The notes: generated by a model from the sequence alone, not told the origin. Shown: positions 1 to 12,497, counted from the stretch's first letter. The stretch is 64,000 bases of DNA from Odiellus spinosus (GCA_963920705.1 OY987230.1:11991320-12055319); one strand, 5' to 3'. Made by a program: numbers and translations.

Positions 1-254
1 AAAGGTGTATGGGTTATATAACGGTAACATGTAAGCGCCTGATTACGAAAAGAATACACCTAATCAAGAAAACTAAAGACAAAAACTAAGGGGGGGGGGG
101 AAGACGCGAAATGAGGGCGTTGTATTTCAATAGATTACTAAAAAAAAGTCGAGTGAGAGGAAACTTTGGTATAGCAAGACTCCCCGTTATTCTAATCAAG
201 CTTCTTTTTTATTTTCGTTTTTTATTTCTCCTTTAAAGGACCGGTCTTACGAAA

Positions 255-709
255 AAGTGAGGCTGTCACACTTTTTTTTCGAATGGATAATATTTTTAGT
301 TTTCATATTCCAAATTTTAAACCTCTGTGTTAGACATTCTCAGGAAACAAAAATTAAAATGTGAAAAATATATTTTGATGTTTTTCCGATATTTGAAGTA
401 TGAATGTAATCAACGATAATTATCGTACGAAAGGTATTAATTTCTGTATTAAGTATTTTTACGAAAACGATGACGCGAAAGCAACCTTATCATGTACCAG
501 AACGCGCGAGAATTAACTGTAGGCTTTACGAAAGCCAGGCGACCATAGTGATGACGTAGTATCGCGGGGAATATTTTTTTTTTTTTTGAATTTCGAAAAT
601 GGCGATTATAAATTGTATTTTTTCCCATTTCATATTTTGACTCGTTTTTCAACGATCTTTCCCAAAAATTATACTTAATTTCCATTTTAAGTTCATGACA
701 GCCTCACTT
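255..709. mobile_element. MITE with 14-bp terminal inverted repeats (AAGTGAGGCTGTCA family)
   Basis: The sequence AAGTGAGGCTGTCA at 255-268 recurs as its exact reverse complement at 696-709, bounding 455 bp of AT-rich DNA with no credible reading frame. This is the structure of a non-autonomous DNA transposon. A related 5' end lies at 48161-48230, where similarity to this copy continues well past the terminal repeat. I could not define a target-site duplication, so the exact ends may extend a few bases. Confidence 0.65.
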
Positions 710-3700
710 AAATATATTTTAAGTAAATTCGGGTATTTAACCCTTAATTCCAACCCTTAAACAGTGACATAATTACTCTGGAAATTACACTCGTTACTTG
801 ATTTTTAAATACATAGTTTCTACTAAAGGGTAGAAAATGTCTCTTCCAAGGTTTCCCAACTATTTCCAAGCACAAACTGAAGTTACGCGAAAGCCTAGCA
901 GTTCACTTTTGGAGTTAATCCATTCTGAACTGAGGTCCCGAGCTCTGGCAACCCTGTAGGGAAAGCGGATAGAATTATTTTTAGCCCATTAAATGATATT
1001 AACTATATATTATTGATTTCATTGATTGTTCGTAAACTTGTAATTTAATTAATAGACTTGCCCTTTAATCTTGAACCGGCCAACTCGTGGGAAGGCAACC
1101 TCTTTTCTCATCTAATTTCCTTCTAATTTTTAGTCCATTGAAAAATCTCTCTCACCCGCTCCTTTGCTTTTCGGAAGTAACGAGTTAAAAAAAGCAAAAT
1201 CGCGTCTCAGCTAGAATTTACCGCAAGTAAATTTAGGATTGAGAAATTTTATAAAAAAAATTCTAATATGATATGAAGTTCTAGTGAACGTACTTGTTGC
1301 GTATTACAGATGAGATGAATTGTATATCAGTGAAAGAAAGAGGGGACGTAGGAGAAAGGATTGTTGATTGGTTAGTTCTCAAGGGGGTGGTGTAGGATTT
1401 AGGCCCCGGGAAGTCTCATTCAAATTAGACTTGACGCCAATTTCCTCTTAGTTTCGTCAACCGTATTATCTAGTCTAGGATAAACTATAAAGACGCATTT
1501 TAAGGGATGGTGAAACTTAATGAAATAATCATGAAAGAATATCAGAAGGTTCCGTTTTTTTCATTTTTAGTTAAAGGGTCTAAATATTTTACTACTGTCG
1601 TTAAGTTAGATAGCTATCAAACTTTTATCTCCTTGCAGTTTACGGTACATGTTAGAAAATCGACAATTAAGATAGATTGTGTCCATTGTTAATTGTTATG
1701 TATTTCGATTATTCAGTTTCTAAAAGAAAATACACCCTTGTTTGGAATATCAAAATATATAATTTTCTCTGTCTGTCACTAACGCTAAACTTTACACGCG
1801 ACGTTAGCGAACTGATAAAAGCTAAAGAGAATTGATGTTTAACTTCATTAATTTATTTTATTATTCATAGTGTTTATTTCTTTACAGTTGTATTCTCGGT
1901 TTCCTAATGACGTCATGATTAGTGATTGCTCGAGCCACTAAAGTCGTTTTATATATTATATTTAGACTAAGCGCCACCATAACTCCTTGTAGGCCTGGCT
2001 GAACACGTCGAAGCACTTTTATAACTATTTCCTAAATAATTTTGGATGAATTTTTGTTCATAACTTAATCGATATCAGACACTTTTCGAAAAACGAGTCT
2101 CTATAATAATTTAAGTTGCAGTTTGTCAAATCTTACTTAATCGACGTCACTACAAGGTTACAGATGATATTCGCCAACTTTGCAAATGTAGAATTTATCC
2201 CTAGACGTCAATCTAACTTGAAAGTGTTTTTTTTTTTCCTATTGAGTATATATAGGAGTGTTTTTTATTTTTAATTTAAAGAAATTCGGTTGAATGAACA
2301 AAGTGAATAAATTGTTTTGACGTTTTTTCAATTCCGGGGAAAAGAAGCGACGGGAGAATTTTGTAATTAAATTGCAAAAAGTCGAAATCCACTTTCATAC
2401 ATTTGCATTGATTTCCAGAGAGACTATAGTTAAAATTTTATCCTTTGAAGAGAGGGTAAAGCGTAAAATCAAAGGAATTTTTGATTGATTCTACTCTATT
2501 AATAATTAGACCTTGTGTAAAACATTTGGATATTATTATACTATTTCCCATCCAATGAAAAGCAGTACCTTCGACCCATCAAAAGACGCCCTACTTTGGC
2601 TTTTAAGGAGAAAGCAATCCGACAAAAAAAAAAAATCCTTCAAATTGCCCTAAAATGTTCTTCAATTATTCTGAAAATTTCTTTAAATTATTCAGTTAAT
2701 ATATTTTCTGAAAACTTCCTTAAAATTAGGGTTTTCAGTTCCAATGGCAGACATGCAATTTTTTCGTTTCCATATAGTTTAAATAGGCCTAATCCACTAG
2801 TAAACAATTTATATACAAATCTAGATTTTATTTCACTCACTCAATACCGCGCGCCACAACATGTGTCGCGGGGCTTTTGATTGGTCATAGGGACTGCTTT
2901 TCGATTTTTTTTTTTTTTTTCCTCCAGAATTCAGAGAGACTTCCTTATAGTTTTGCTACACAAAATAATAACTACACTAAAATAATAATTTTAGTACATA
3001 TTCACCCTATATTTAATTTCGTGCTCAAAGTTAAAAGGTTTTGGTTTTCTTAGAATCCGCTTAATAAGAAAAACAAATGGTCGGTTCAATTTTAGATTTG
3101 AAAACCTATTTCCACTTATTTTCCTTTACACAAAATTTGTTGACCATGGTGATTTTAATTAACGAGACTGCTACTTCATGGTTTGCGAAAACAATTTATT
3201 AAATACACGTTTCTGGAGAATTTGCTATATATCGAGATTAAATTCCTCGAGTCAAGGTGATCTAGCCAATCAGCAAAAGTGGTATACGTGCTTCTCTTAT
3301 ACATTATTTAATAAGTTTTAATATAGGGAAAACATTTAATCTTTTGTAATAACTATTATTGAGACACGGTTCCTAAATAGTTGAAACTATTTATTTTTTC
3401 TTTCTTATTTGACATTTAAAAGTTTTTATTAACCTATCTTTTTAAATCGCGTTGGAGTTCCCCCAAAAAGTCTACTTAAAAATATGAAACTTCGAATTTC
3501 CTACGCATTAATGTTCCCTTAAATAGCTTCCATCCGACATAAAACATATGTATGGATTTAAGACCATTTGAGTCGAACACCGCCATTTCATTGATAACGT
3601 CCGTACGACGTTAGAACTAACGACCAGTTTTGCTCTAAGTGACATATTTTTAAAGACCCCCTTATCCCAGCCATACTTGTCGGAAACCTACCGGAAAAAA

Positions 3701-4274
3701 ACATCAAACCCCTCGCGGTGATCGGTCAATCGTATAACTATATTTTTCCCCATAGCTTCAAGCACATCCCTCTCTCCCTCCTTATCACGCGAGAAATATG
3801 ACTAGAGAAAAATGCTTATCTTATATTATGGGACAAGGTGTGTATGTTTTTCTAGAGTCTGACCCTATGTAGCTGGCTTACCATTAGAACAAAGGGAATA
3901 TAGGGAAAACTCTCCCCCCCCCTCTATACGCAACTTCCTTTACTCCGATTCCTATACTAATCACTTTCACCCCTGAACTCTAAGAACCTCGCATATACCG
4001 CGCAACGACTTCACCGGTACGTGAAACTCTCCTTGTATACTATAGCGAGACATTCGTTCTCTTATAGAATTCCGTATAAATCAACGCCATTCCCGATCAA
4101 TGTATAAGAAAACGCGCCCTCTCTTTTTAAGCCTTCGTTTTTTGCACGGTTTTGGGGTCTATTAAACTGATTATTTGAAGATGAAAATGTGTTATAGACC
4201 AATTCGAACATAACCAACCACTCTTCACAGACAAGGAAAATGTTCGTAAGGGGCGACGAATCAAAAGCTTAAGA
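710..4274. other. AT-rich intergenic DNA, no gene recognised
   Basis: No frame here looks coding. The only repeat trace I see is near 2778-2802, a stretch containing ATAGGCCTAATCCACTAGT that is also found inside the TTAA-flanked MITEs at 45.7 and 48.3 kb, so it is probably a decayed fragment of that family. Poly-T and poly-A tracts (for example near 2910) are simple sequence. Confidence 0.5.
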
Positions 4275-6005
4275 TAAAGAACAACAGCAACTCCCCATAA
4301 GAGTCTGGGTCCACGTAATGTTAAAAATTTTCGTCTCTTTTATGATAAATTCGTATTATATTATTAAAATAGGGTAGTTGGGGGATAATTTAAAGCTAAA
4401 ATTCGAGCTCACAGCTGTAAATTTTGGGAATTACAACGAATGGAAGGTTTCTTCCATAATGTAAAGAATAGGAAGAATCTATGACTTCCGTGCCGGATAT
4501 GAAAGCCTTCCCCCACACGAAAATCTTGAACGGTTATTATTTTAGATTCATAATTATGTTAGGAAAATATTAGGAAAGAATTATTTTGTAACTGCCACGG
4601 GTATAGTGCTGGCGGCAAAATGAAATTCGTATATTTTTGGTCTACTATGCCTCGAAATCCTCGAAAACGCCTGTAGAAGTGTTCCACTTGTCAAGCATTC
4701 ATGCAGTAGGCTTTTGCTAGCTTTACAGGGGCCGTGCAAAGACTATATAGCTTACTTGAATAGTCTTTGGTGTGTAAGAAACTCGAAAAATAAATAGAGA
4801 AATCATACCAATTAGAAGATACTGGAGTAGTATCTTTAATTTTTATTTCATATTAAACAAAACACACTTGTATAAAACGGACAAATTATTCATTTAACGC
4901 TAAGGTTTTCTACGTTTAACGTATGTCTGGTAGTTCTAGCTCAGTGGCATCTTCACACACTACACGCAATTTTGACTGGTACCAACTGCCTCGATCTTCA
5001 TGGCGACGATAACCAAGATACCAGATTACGCTGCTAACGTGAACACAAGTACCTATCGTCAAACTACCACCTTTGCAATTGCAATACCAGCCTTTAATGG
5101 CATTTGCACCTGTCCCGTTCGGTACATAACGAATTAGAGCTTGGTGAACAGCTGAGGTGGAAAATTGACCAGGCACGCGTATACGAATTAAGTCATGTTC
5201 AACTTTGGACACTTCGACGCTGAAAGAGCCGGATTTCTCTATAGTCAACGCCACATAAGATTGAGCGCGTTTCGTTTTAAAGTCGCTCATTACCACCTCA
5301 CGTACATCACTTTCACGAAGTACAGGGAAGTCTTGAAATTCACTATCCTCAATTCGTTGCCATTTAGACGGTTTGCGAAGCAGATTATCGCGCTTGACTA
5401 CTTCCTTAAGAGGATTTTCTTTCGTAGAGACTGCCAGCATTTTTTCGACGGAGTCTTCCCAGGAACCTTTAAGATGTAACTCCGGGTGGTAGGCGTTCAA
5501 CAGCGCAGCAGCAATTTGAAGAAGTTCTGGAACTAATGGTAACATATGCACAGGTATACGGTTTTGAAAAAAACGATACACCGTCTGCAAATGCCCATTC
5601 CTAACTTCAACCGGCCACCTGAGGTACGTTACTTGTCGGGAACGATTAACTTCTTGCGTGTTTACTTGCTTCTCGCCTTTAGACAAGAACGAAGGCATTT
5701 GTAAATCCACACCCAGTTCAGTCAGTACGCTGTTGGAGTCTCGAAAACCGCGGTCTGCCAGTACAACGTCACCAACTTGAAAGAAAGACTGAAGTTCTTC
5801 TCTCTTTTTGATAGAATGGTTTAAAATGCGCGCGTCGTTATTGCGGCCATTAGCAAAGTAGGGTCCGATTATATCTATTATGTAACCCGTAGTTGTTACC
5901 ATTAACATTGGCTAGAGGATATGCTGGCCTTTGTGCACACAGAAGGATTTGTGAAGAACGGTATAGTCCTTGGATCTTCCAACCTTGATATAGGTGCCAT
6001 CTACA
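4275..6005 (-). repeat. Left arm of a 1731-bp inverted duplication
   Basis: Positions 4275-6005 pair base for base, with no net insertion or deletion, with the reverse complement of 7272-9002 (paired coordinates sum to 13277 at both ends and inside). The arm covers the C-terminal half of the minus-strand transposase plus about 640 bp downstream of its stop. At least six substitutions separate the arms. Inside the 3' non-coding part there are small hairpins, such as an AGATACT/AGTATCT pair near 4815-4835. Confidence 0.9.
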
Positions 6006-7168
6006 ATGGTAATAAGACAATTAGGCTTGTTGTTAGCAAAGAGTTTTACTGCTGCTCCAGATTGATGGTTTGTTATCAGATTGTCACGTGATAAGTGTTG
6101 TAGGCCAAAATTATGTGGCACGAAATGCTCCGATAAAGCCATAATAACCGCTTTTACCGTGTTTGATACCGATCTTTCAGTTAAATGAAATAAAGTTGAT
6201 AACACCTTATTGGAGATACCCAATCGTAATTTCACCAATAATACTGCTAGAGCTGTCTTCGACGAACAGCATCTGATGGTACGAATAATGTCCTCAATAG
6301 TCGAATGCAACTCTAGGAACTCGTGCAGGGACAATGAAGTTAATACTTTACAGTCTTCATCACTTTGTATGAAGTTGTCAAAGCTCGGCGTCCGTAGGTC
6401 GTTAACACATTTCCTGAGGTCCTGTAATAGTTGCTCAATGTCCGTGGCAGTCATAATGGTTGATCTAGCGGAAACCTGAATTCCAGCAATTATTTCGGTG
6501 GGAAGCTCTCCGTTAACGAGATGCGTGGAGCACATTCGGTTGTCCCGATGAATAAATATGGCTCTTTCCACAAATATACTTGTTCTCACTTCGGCTTTTA
6601 CCCTGGTTCGTGTACTAACACCGCAAATGAAGCAAGTCTTTGGCAGGGGCCGAACACAACTGTGCTTTATGGCAATAGTGTTTGATGACGTACGCTTTCG
6701 TCGTAATTGCGACGTTGATGGCTGAGGTATTGGTGACGGTGATGGATTAGATACTGTGGACTTTGTTGGTTCAGGTACTGTGGACGTTGATGGCTCAGGT
6801 ACTGTTGACGTTGATGGATTAGATACTTGCGTCATTTGTCTTCGTTTTTGTGGTGGAGACGATGACGTTGAAGAGCCATGATCACTACTGAAGGACGATT
6901 TGCTAGCATTTAAGAACGTTTGAAACTTTCGTGACAGACCCGAGCACTTTAAACAAATCTTCGTTGTTTTGCTATTAATTACAAGTGGTAATAACCCTTC
7001 ACTAAAACGAAGAAAACGAGCAAAGCCAGCCTTTACGTGAGTGCCTATACCTCTACTTGTACTATTGGTAACTTTCCGATTGCACGCGTAACATGTATTT
7101 GGAGCCATCTCCAAATTCCAAGTGACTCTCACATTGATGTTATTGATAAGGAAAGTTCTTAAGATCAT
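4916..7168 (-). pseudogene. DDE_4-type transposase with C-terminal SWIM zinc finger, interrupted by one amber codon
   Basis: This is one frame of about 749 codons broken only at 5912-5914 (TAG), where the inverted copy has AAG (lysine). Domains in order: a Cys module (C26-x2-C29 and C72-x2-C75); a Ser/Thr/Pro-rich linker with repeated STSTVPEP-like units (about 115-155); a second module (C179-x2-C182 and C213-x2-H216); a helix-turn-helix (310-345) like HTH_Tnp_4; then a DDE core. The core has D390 (IVDGTY) before the stop, then, numbered from the Met at 5908, D52 (VLADRGF) and E101 (RWPVEVRNG). A SWIM finger follows (C276-x-C278, C288-x-H290). The likely start is Met21 (7108, context GGAGATGG). 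The family would cut and paste DNA at element ends. Motifs fit the PIF/Harbinger/IS5-related DDE_4 group; the exact superfamily is uncertain. Confidence 0.85.
5912..5914 (-). other. Premature amber codon in the transposase
   Basis: On the minus strand the frame reads CTC TAG CCA ATG, while the plus-strand copy reads CTC AAG CCA ATG. The stop falls between the first and second catalytic aspartates, so the 418-residue product lacks most of the catalytic core. The frame stays open on both sides, so the mutation is recent or the stop is read through. Confidence 0.9.
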
Positions 7169-7197
7169 GGTTCAAACCAGATATTACAATTTTTTTA

Positions 7198-8361
7198 ATG
7201 TTTATAAAAACAGGTTTAATTAGTTTTCGCCAACCTGGCTGGCAAAAAATATTAAAGACGTCTTTAATATATGTAGATGGCACCTATATCAAGGTTGGAA
7301 GATCCAAGGACTATACCGTTCTTCACAAATCCTTCTGTGTGCACAAAGGCCAGCATATCCTCAAGCCAATGTTAATGGTAACAACTACGGGTTACATAAT
7401 AGATATAATCGGACCCTACTTTGCTAATGGCCGCAATAACGACGCGCGCATTTTAAACCATTCTATCAAAAAGAGAGAAGAACTCCAGTCTTTCTTTCAA
7501 GTTGGTGACGTTGTACTGGCAGACCGCGGTTTTCGAGACTCCAACAGCGTACTGACTGAACTGGGTGTGGATTTACAAATGCCTTCGTTCTTGTCTAAAG
7601 GCGAGAAGCAAGTAAACACGCAAGAAGTTAATCGTTCCCGACAAGTAACGTACCTCAGGTGGCCGGTTGAAGTTAGGAATGGGCATTTGCAGACGGTGTA
7701 TCGTTTTTTTCAAAACCGTATACCTGTGCATATGTTACCATTAGTTCCGGAACTTCTTCAAATTGCTGCTGCGCTGTTGAACGCCTACCACCCGGAGTTA
7801 CATCTTAAAGGTTCCTGGGAAGACTCCGTCGAAAAAATGCTGGCAGTCTCTACGAAAGAAAATCCTCTTAAGGAAGTAGTTGAGCGCGATAATCTGCTTC
7901 GCAAACCGTCTAAATGGCAACGAATTGAGGATAGTGAATTTCAAGACTTCCCTGTACTTCGTGAAAGTGATGTACGTGAGGTGGTAATGAGCGACTTTAA
8001 AACGAAACGCGCTGAATCTTATGTGGCGTTGACTATAGAGAAATCCGGCTCTTTCAGCGTCGAAGTGTCCAAAGTTGAACATGACTTAATTCGTATACGC
8101 GTGCCTGGTCAATTTTCCACCTCAGCTGTTCACCAAGCTCTAATTCGTTATGTACCGAACGGGACAGGTGCAAATGCCATTAAAGGCTGGTATTGCAATT
8201 GCAAAGGTGGTAGTTTGACGATAGGTACTTGTGTTCACGTTAGCAGCGTAATCTGGTATCTTGGTTATCGTCGCCATGAAGATCGAGGCAGTTGGTACCA
8301 GTCAAAATTGCGTGTAGTGTGTAAAGATGCCACTGAGCTTGAACTACCAGACATACGTTAA
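7198..8361 (+). pseudogene. 5'-truncated inverted copy of the DDE_4/SWIM transposase
   Basis: The homologous part begins at 7272 and encodes the catalytic half only: VDGTY (D27), LADRGF, the third acidic residue in WPVEVRNG, and the C-terminal SWIM finger. Both N-terminal Cys modules, the Ser/Thr/Pro linker and the helix-turn-helix are missing. The first 24-25 residues come from unrelated DNA upstream of the junction, so the Met at 7198 is accidental. Against the minus-strand copy I see three amino-acid differences (E for K in VVxRDN, E for Q in RAxSY, K for E in CxDAT), a synonymous change (CTC/CTT near 7484), and lysine in place of the amber codon. Without its DNA-binding half it is probably inactive alone. 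Confidence 0.85.
7249..7270. repeat. 22-bp perfect palindrome at the inverted-duplication junction
   Basis: ATATTAAAGA-CG-TCTTTAATAT is self-complementary over all 22 bases and ends two bases before the right arm begins at 7272. It lies upstream of the minus-strand transposase start, in the spacer. Confidence 0.9.
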
Positions 8362-9002
8362 ACGTAGAAAACCTTAGCGTTAAATGAATAATTTGTCCGT
8401 TTTATACAAGTGTGTTTTGTTTAATATGAAATAAAAATTAAAGATACTACTCCAGTATCTTCTAATTGGTATGATTTCTCTATTTATTTTTCGAGTTTCT
8501 TATACACCAAAGACTATTCAAGTAAGCTATATAGTCTTTGCACGGCCCCTGTAAAGCTAGCAAAAGCCTACTGCATGAATGCTTGACAAGTGGAACACTT
8601 CTACAGGCGTTTTCGAGGATTTCGAGGCATAGTAGACCAAAAATATACGAATTTCATTTTGCCGCCAGCACTATACCCGTGGCAGTTACAAAATAATTCT
8701 TTCCTAATATTTTCCTAACATAATTATGAATCTAAAATAATAACCGTTCAAGATTTTCGTGTGGGGGAAGGCTTTCATATCCGGCACGGAAGTCATAGAT
8801 TCTTCCTATTCTTTACATAATGGAAGAAACCTTCCATTCGTTGTAATTCCCAAAATTTACAGTTGTGAGCTCGAATTTTAGCTTTAAATTATCCCCCAAC
8901 TACCCTATTTTAATAATATAATACGAATTTATCATAAAAGAGACGAAAATTTTTAACATTACGTGGACCCAGACTCTTATGGGGAGTTGCTGTTGTTCTT
9001 TA
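7272..9002 (+). repeat. Right arm of the 1731-bp inverted duplication
   Basis: This is the partner of 4275-6005, with a 1266-bp spacer (6006-7271) holding the N-terminal half of the transposase. The arm contains the truncated transposase copy and about 640 bp of downstream sequence. At the outer edge pairing stops between 9002 and 9003. I see no clear target-site duplication outside the two arms. Confidence 0.9.
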
Positions 9003-12000
9003 GATTATACCATTAAGAAAATAGTTCCTCCATTTTTACTCGCCCAAAATGTTACGACACTCACTTTCCAGAACTATTTTTGGTGGTAATATTCGGGGAC
9101 TTTTTACTTAAGAATTAGGCCTATTTAAATTCTAATTCTAAAACACAAACTAATTATTGGAGTACCTAGTACAGTGAGTTAGGTAGTCCACCGCCGGGTT
9201 AGTATCTTTGAGTTTTCGCTAGATAACCTTTCTAGTATGGTAGCTTTCCTTATTTCCACCCAATGGGGTTCTTACACTCATGGCTTCTTTAGACGGAGCG
9301 AACGCCGAACGTGGAGAAATAACTTCCGGAGATCTATAGTTTCTATAAGAAAGAGGACCCTATAGATCTCAATTACTAATTATTTTGCTCGATCTCATAA
9401 TCTCATTCGCTCGTCAGTTCGTTCCGTCTGAATAAGCGTTAATATAGCAACATAAACTGCAGTTTTCTGCTTCTAAATATGTATCTTATAACGTCATTTA
9501 ACTGTCTTGTTCCACTTGTTTTTATTTTTCGCGGGGGTGCGTATTTTTCAAGCCGTTTCCTAACTCATTGGCGGGGAGGGGTGAATAATTTTGACTATAC
9601 GATAAGAACTGCCGAAAATGAAAGATTGCCCGTTTTTAGGGTGGTTTTTGGGGGTTCGATTTCCCTCGTTTTCTCCTATTTTTTTGCCCTCGTGGGGCGC
9701 GGGGGTTTCCATTACCCCGGGAATAAAATGCTTATTGCTATAGGCTCTCCTTTGCTCGCCACGTGTACTCTTATACCTTAGGTTGGCTACTTTTTTTCTC
9801 TCCCTCTTCCCTTTCCTGGTCGGAAAACCAGTAGATGGGGGCGCTAAATATATTTGGGGGAAGGGGTCAAAGGACCAGTCTCATGGATATGTTATATTTT
9901 TATGACATCAGAATTTGCTTCTAAATGATTATTTCCAAATGGAATCAGATGCCATGGAAGTTTGAAAGCGCCCATACCATTATAGCTTTAAAACTAGAAG
10001 TCTAACTTACTAAGGCATTTTATTTCCTAACGTTTTGTACTCCAATATCAAGGCTGTCTTTTGCAACTAATCTGCAAACTCCCCTCTCAAAGGGGTTCTT
10101 ATGTTATACCAAATGTATAGGCCAAGTGTTGTGGGATTGATGATATTTTTCTATATAAATTCCTACTATTAGTAAAGAAATAAGCTGATTATATAGCGAA
10201 CAGATAAGTTGGGCATTGATTGTAGCGAACGAATAAGTTGAACATTGATTGTAGCGAACAGAAGCTAGTAAAATATATTCTTGAATTATTTTCTCTCTGG
10301 TGCTATTCGGCAACTCTATCCAAATATGTAGATAGCCACGCGCGAGGCTGGCCCTTTAAGGGGGAACTAGCGCTAATAACACTCTTGCTAAGATCGTATG
10401 ATTGGTGGGGTACCCACTCGGTGTTCAGGCGCGTAACGATATTGAAGAGCCCCGCCTGGGTCCCCTATACCCCAAAAATATTGGATCGTATATATTATAG
10501 ATGTATTTCGGATGTATCGATTTTTTATTTTTTGGCAATACTGGGTTTTTCCAGAGTAGTAAGAAATAAGGGAATTATATTTGCATCTACGGAAATGTGT
10601 CAGCCATGAATATCGTTCGGGTTAGGGTTTTTTTTTTTCTGTAACTATATTTTAGGGTGGATTTTTTAATTTTTGGTTTTACTTTTTGATTTGTGGTGAG
10701 CGATATTACAAAAGATATTATTTCCAAGGTATAATCCTGGTGTATTATGCAAATTTGACACATAATAGTTAATGTGCATTGCCCGACTAATTTGAGCTAA
10801 AAAAAGGGATAATAAAGACGAGATTCGTGTTATTTTCTATGAAATAAAATCAAAAGTTGATATCTTATTCCATAAAAGTAACTAACGCCCAGTAACGCTA
10901 GGATCTAAGCAAAACAAAGTCTGTCGTATGATAGCCGATTAATTGGCGACTCTCTAGCGGCTGTAATGGGCGTAATATTGAAACCCGAAGCACCACTCCC
11001 GGGGAGAAATAGTTTAACATTTAGCCGGAGTTTGCAACGAAGTTTATCATAGCGCATTTTAGCGTTCCCCATGAATAGACTTCAGAGGTTCCACGATCGA
11101 ACTTTAAATTTTAGCGCAGTATATTCTAGTACATCAAAATATATCAAAAAAGGCAATTTTGGTCTAAACCTTGAATTGGACGCCCCCTCACGAAAAAAAG
11201 CAATATCGCCGAACTTAACTGAAAATGACGGTAATAATTTCTTCCTAAATTCTTTTTCTCCCCCTCTATTTGCCTATAACGTCTACCGTATAAGTTTACT
11301 TACAAAATATAACCCATATCTGAACAATATAAATTTTTGGCTTAATATAGGGGCGTAAGAAACGTTAGAATCCTTTAGTATATAGACTCCCCTTTCTTTT
11401 TAAAGAAAAACGGCAGAGAAAAATTGATAGATGTGATTTTTTTTAGATGTGATTTAACATAGTGTATCACTACACTAAGATCTCTATCTCTATTTACTTT
11501 TCGATCACACAATTTTTTTTAGTTTAAATCAGTTGAAATTTTTTAGCACAGATTGGTATTTCTTAGAGATTTGATCTATTAGAGATATACATGATTATAT
11601 CTTTAAACCCACTGCAACTTCAAATTGATTCACAGAGAGGGAAAATATATTTTTATACAGCTCTGCACCGACGTCTACTCCAGGATTCTAGGGTTTTTTT
11701 ATATATATAACGTCTCCTTCTATAATGAAGTAACCTTGTTGAATTTCTAATGAAATTTTGCAGCCTCCGAATTCGCGCCTCGATAACTTCGCCCCGAAAC
11801 TAACTTTTTTGAGTATGGAGGAGGAAAAAAAGTTGTATTTGGCAATAAAAAAGATATACTTTTTTATTTCGCACCCTACACTGAAATTCCCATGATATTC
11901 GAGATCAAAATTCACGTTTTGACTCATATTTTGTGCTATTATAGACTATAGGGAAAAAAGAAAAATAATGGTAAAATATAATATACAGTGTATAAAGATC

Positions 12001-12497
12001 GACATATAAATGTGTGAAGGTATTTAACAAATATGAAAGTTTAGAATAGAAATACTTCACTGATAATTTTAAGTGCCACTAAATATTTAATTAAAATAGG
12101 AATCACTGTCTGAAAACTAATCCAGTTTTCCAGTTTTATTCCTAAATGAAAAGCTTATTATAATAAAAGTAGATTTAATATAAATCTAGTTTCCATCCAA
12201 AATGTTCATTGAATGAATATTTGTTTACCCTCGGCTGAGTGAATCCCTTTTATGTAAGAGAGGAGCAAATATAATTCGCTCTTGAGTACAAAGAATAAGC
12301 TAGGTTACAGATACCCGCGTATAATGTTATTTCCTAACTAGCGCCTGTAGAAGTGTTCCAACTACCGAACATCGGTGTTCACTGTAAAGCCGACATTCAG
12401 GGGAATGGTTTGAAAAAACATGAATAGCTTAATTTTATTAGTTCCTTAGTTAAATGCAATTTGTAAATAAATGAAAGATTTGCGAAAGTTGTCACTA
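9003..12497. other. Intergenic DNA, no gene recognised
   Basis: Open frames here are short and show no domain I recognise. Two items stand out: a short tandem repeat at 10194-10262, and at 12342-12360 a 19-bp word (CGCCTGTAGAAGTGTTCCA) also present in both transposon arms (4668-4686 and its complement at 8591-8609). A TAGGCCTA-containing scrap near 9117 resembles the TTAA MITE family. Confidence 0.5.
10194..10262. repeat. Short tandem repeat, 29-bp unit, about 2.4 copies
   Basis: The unit begins TAGCGAACAGATAAGTTG, followed by a variant with GAATAAGTTGA, and a partial third copy ends near 10262. There is no coding meaning. Confidence 0.75.

Noticed and set aside
5195-5479. 94-codon frame antisense to the transposase (and its mirror at 7798-8082)
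   Set aside because: Shadow of the real transposase frame; it appears in both arms only because the arms are copies.
10238-10609. 123-codon plus-strand frame
   Set aside because: Starts within a short tandem repeat without an ATG, composition is not protein-like, and no domain is visible.
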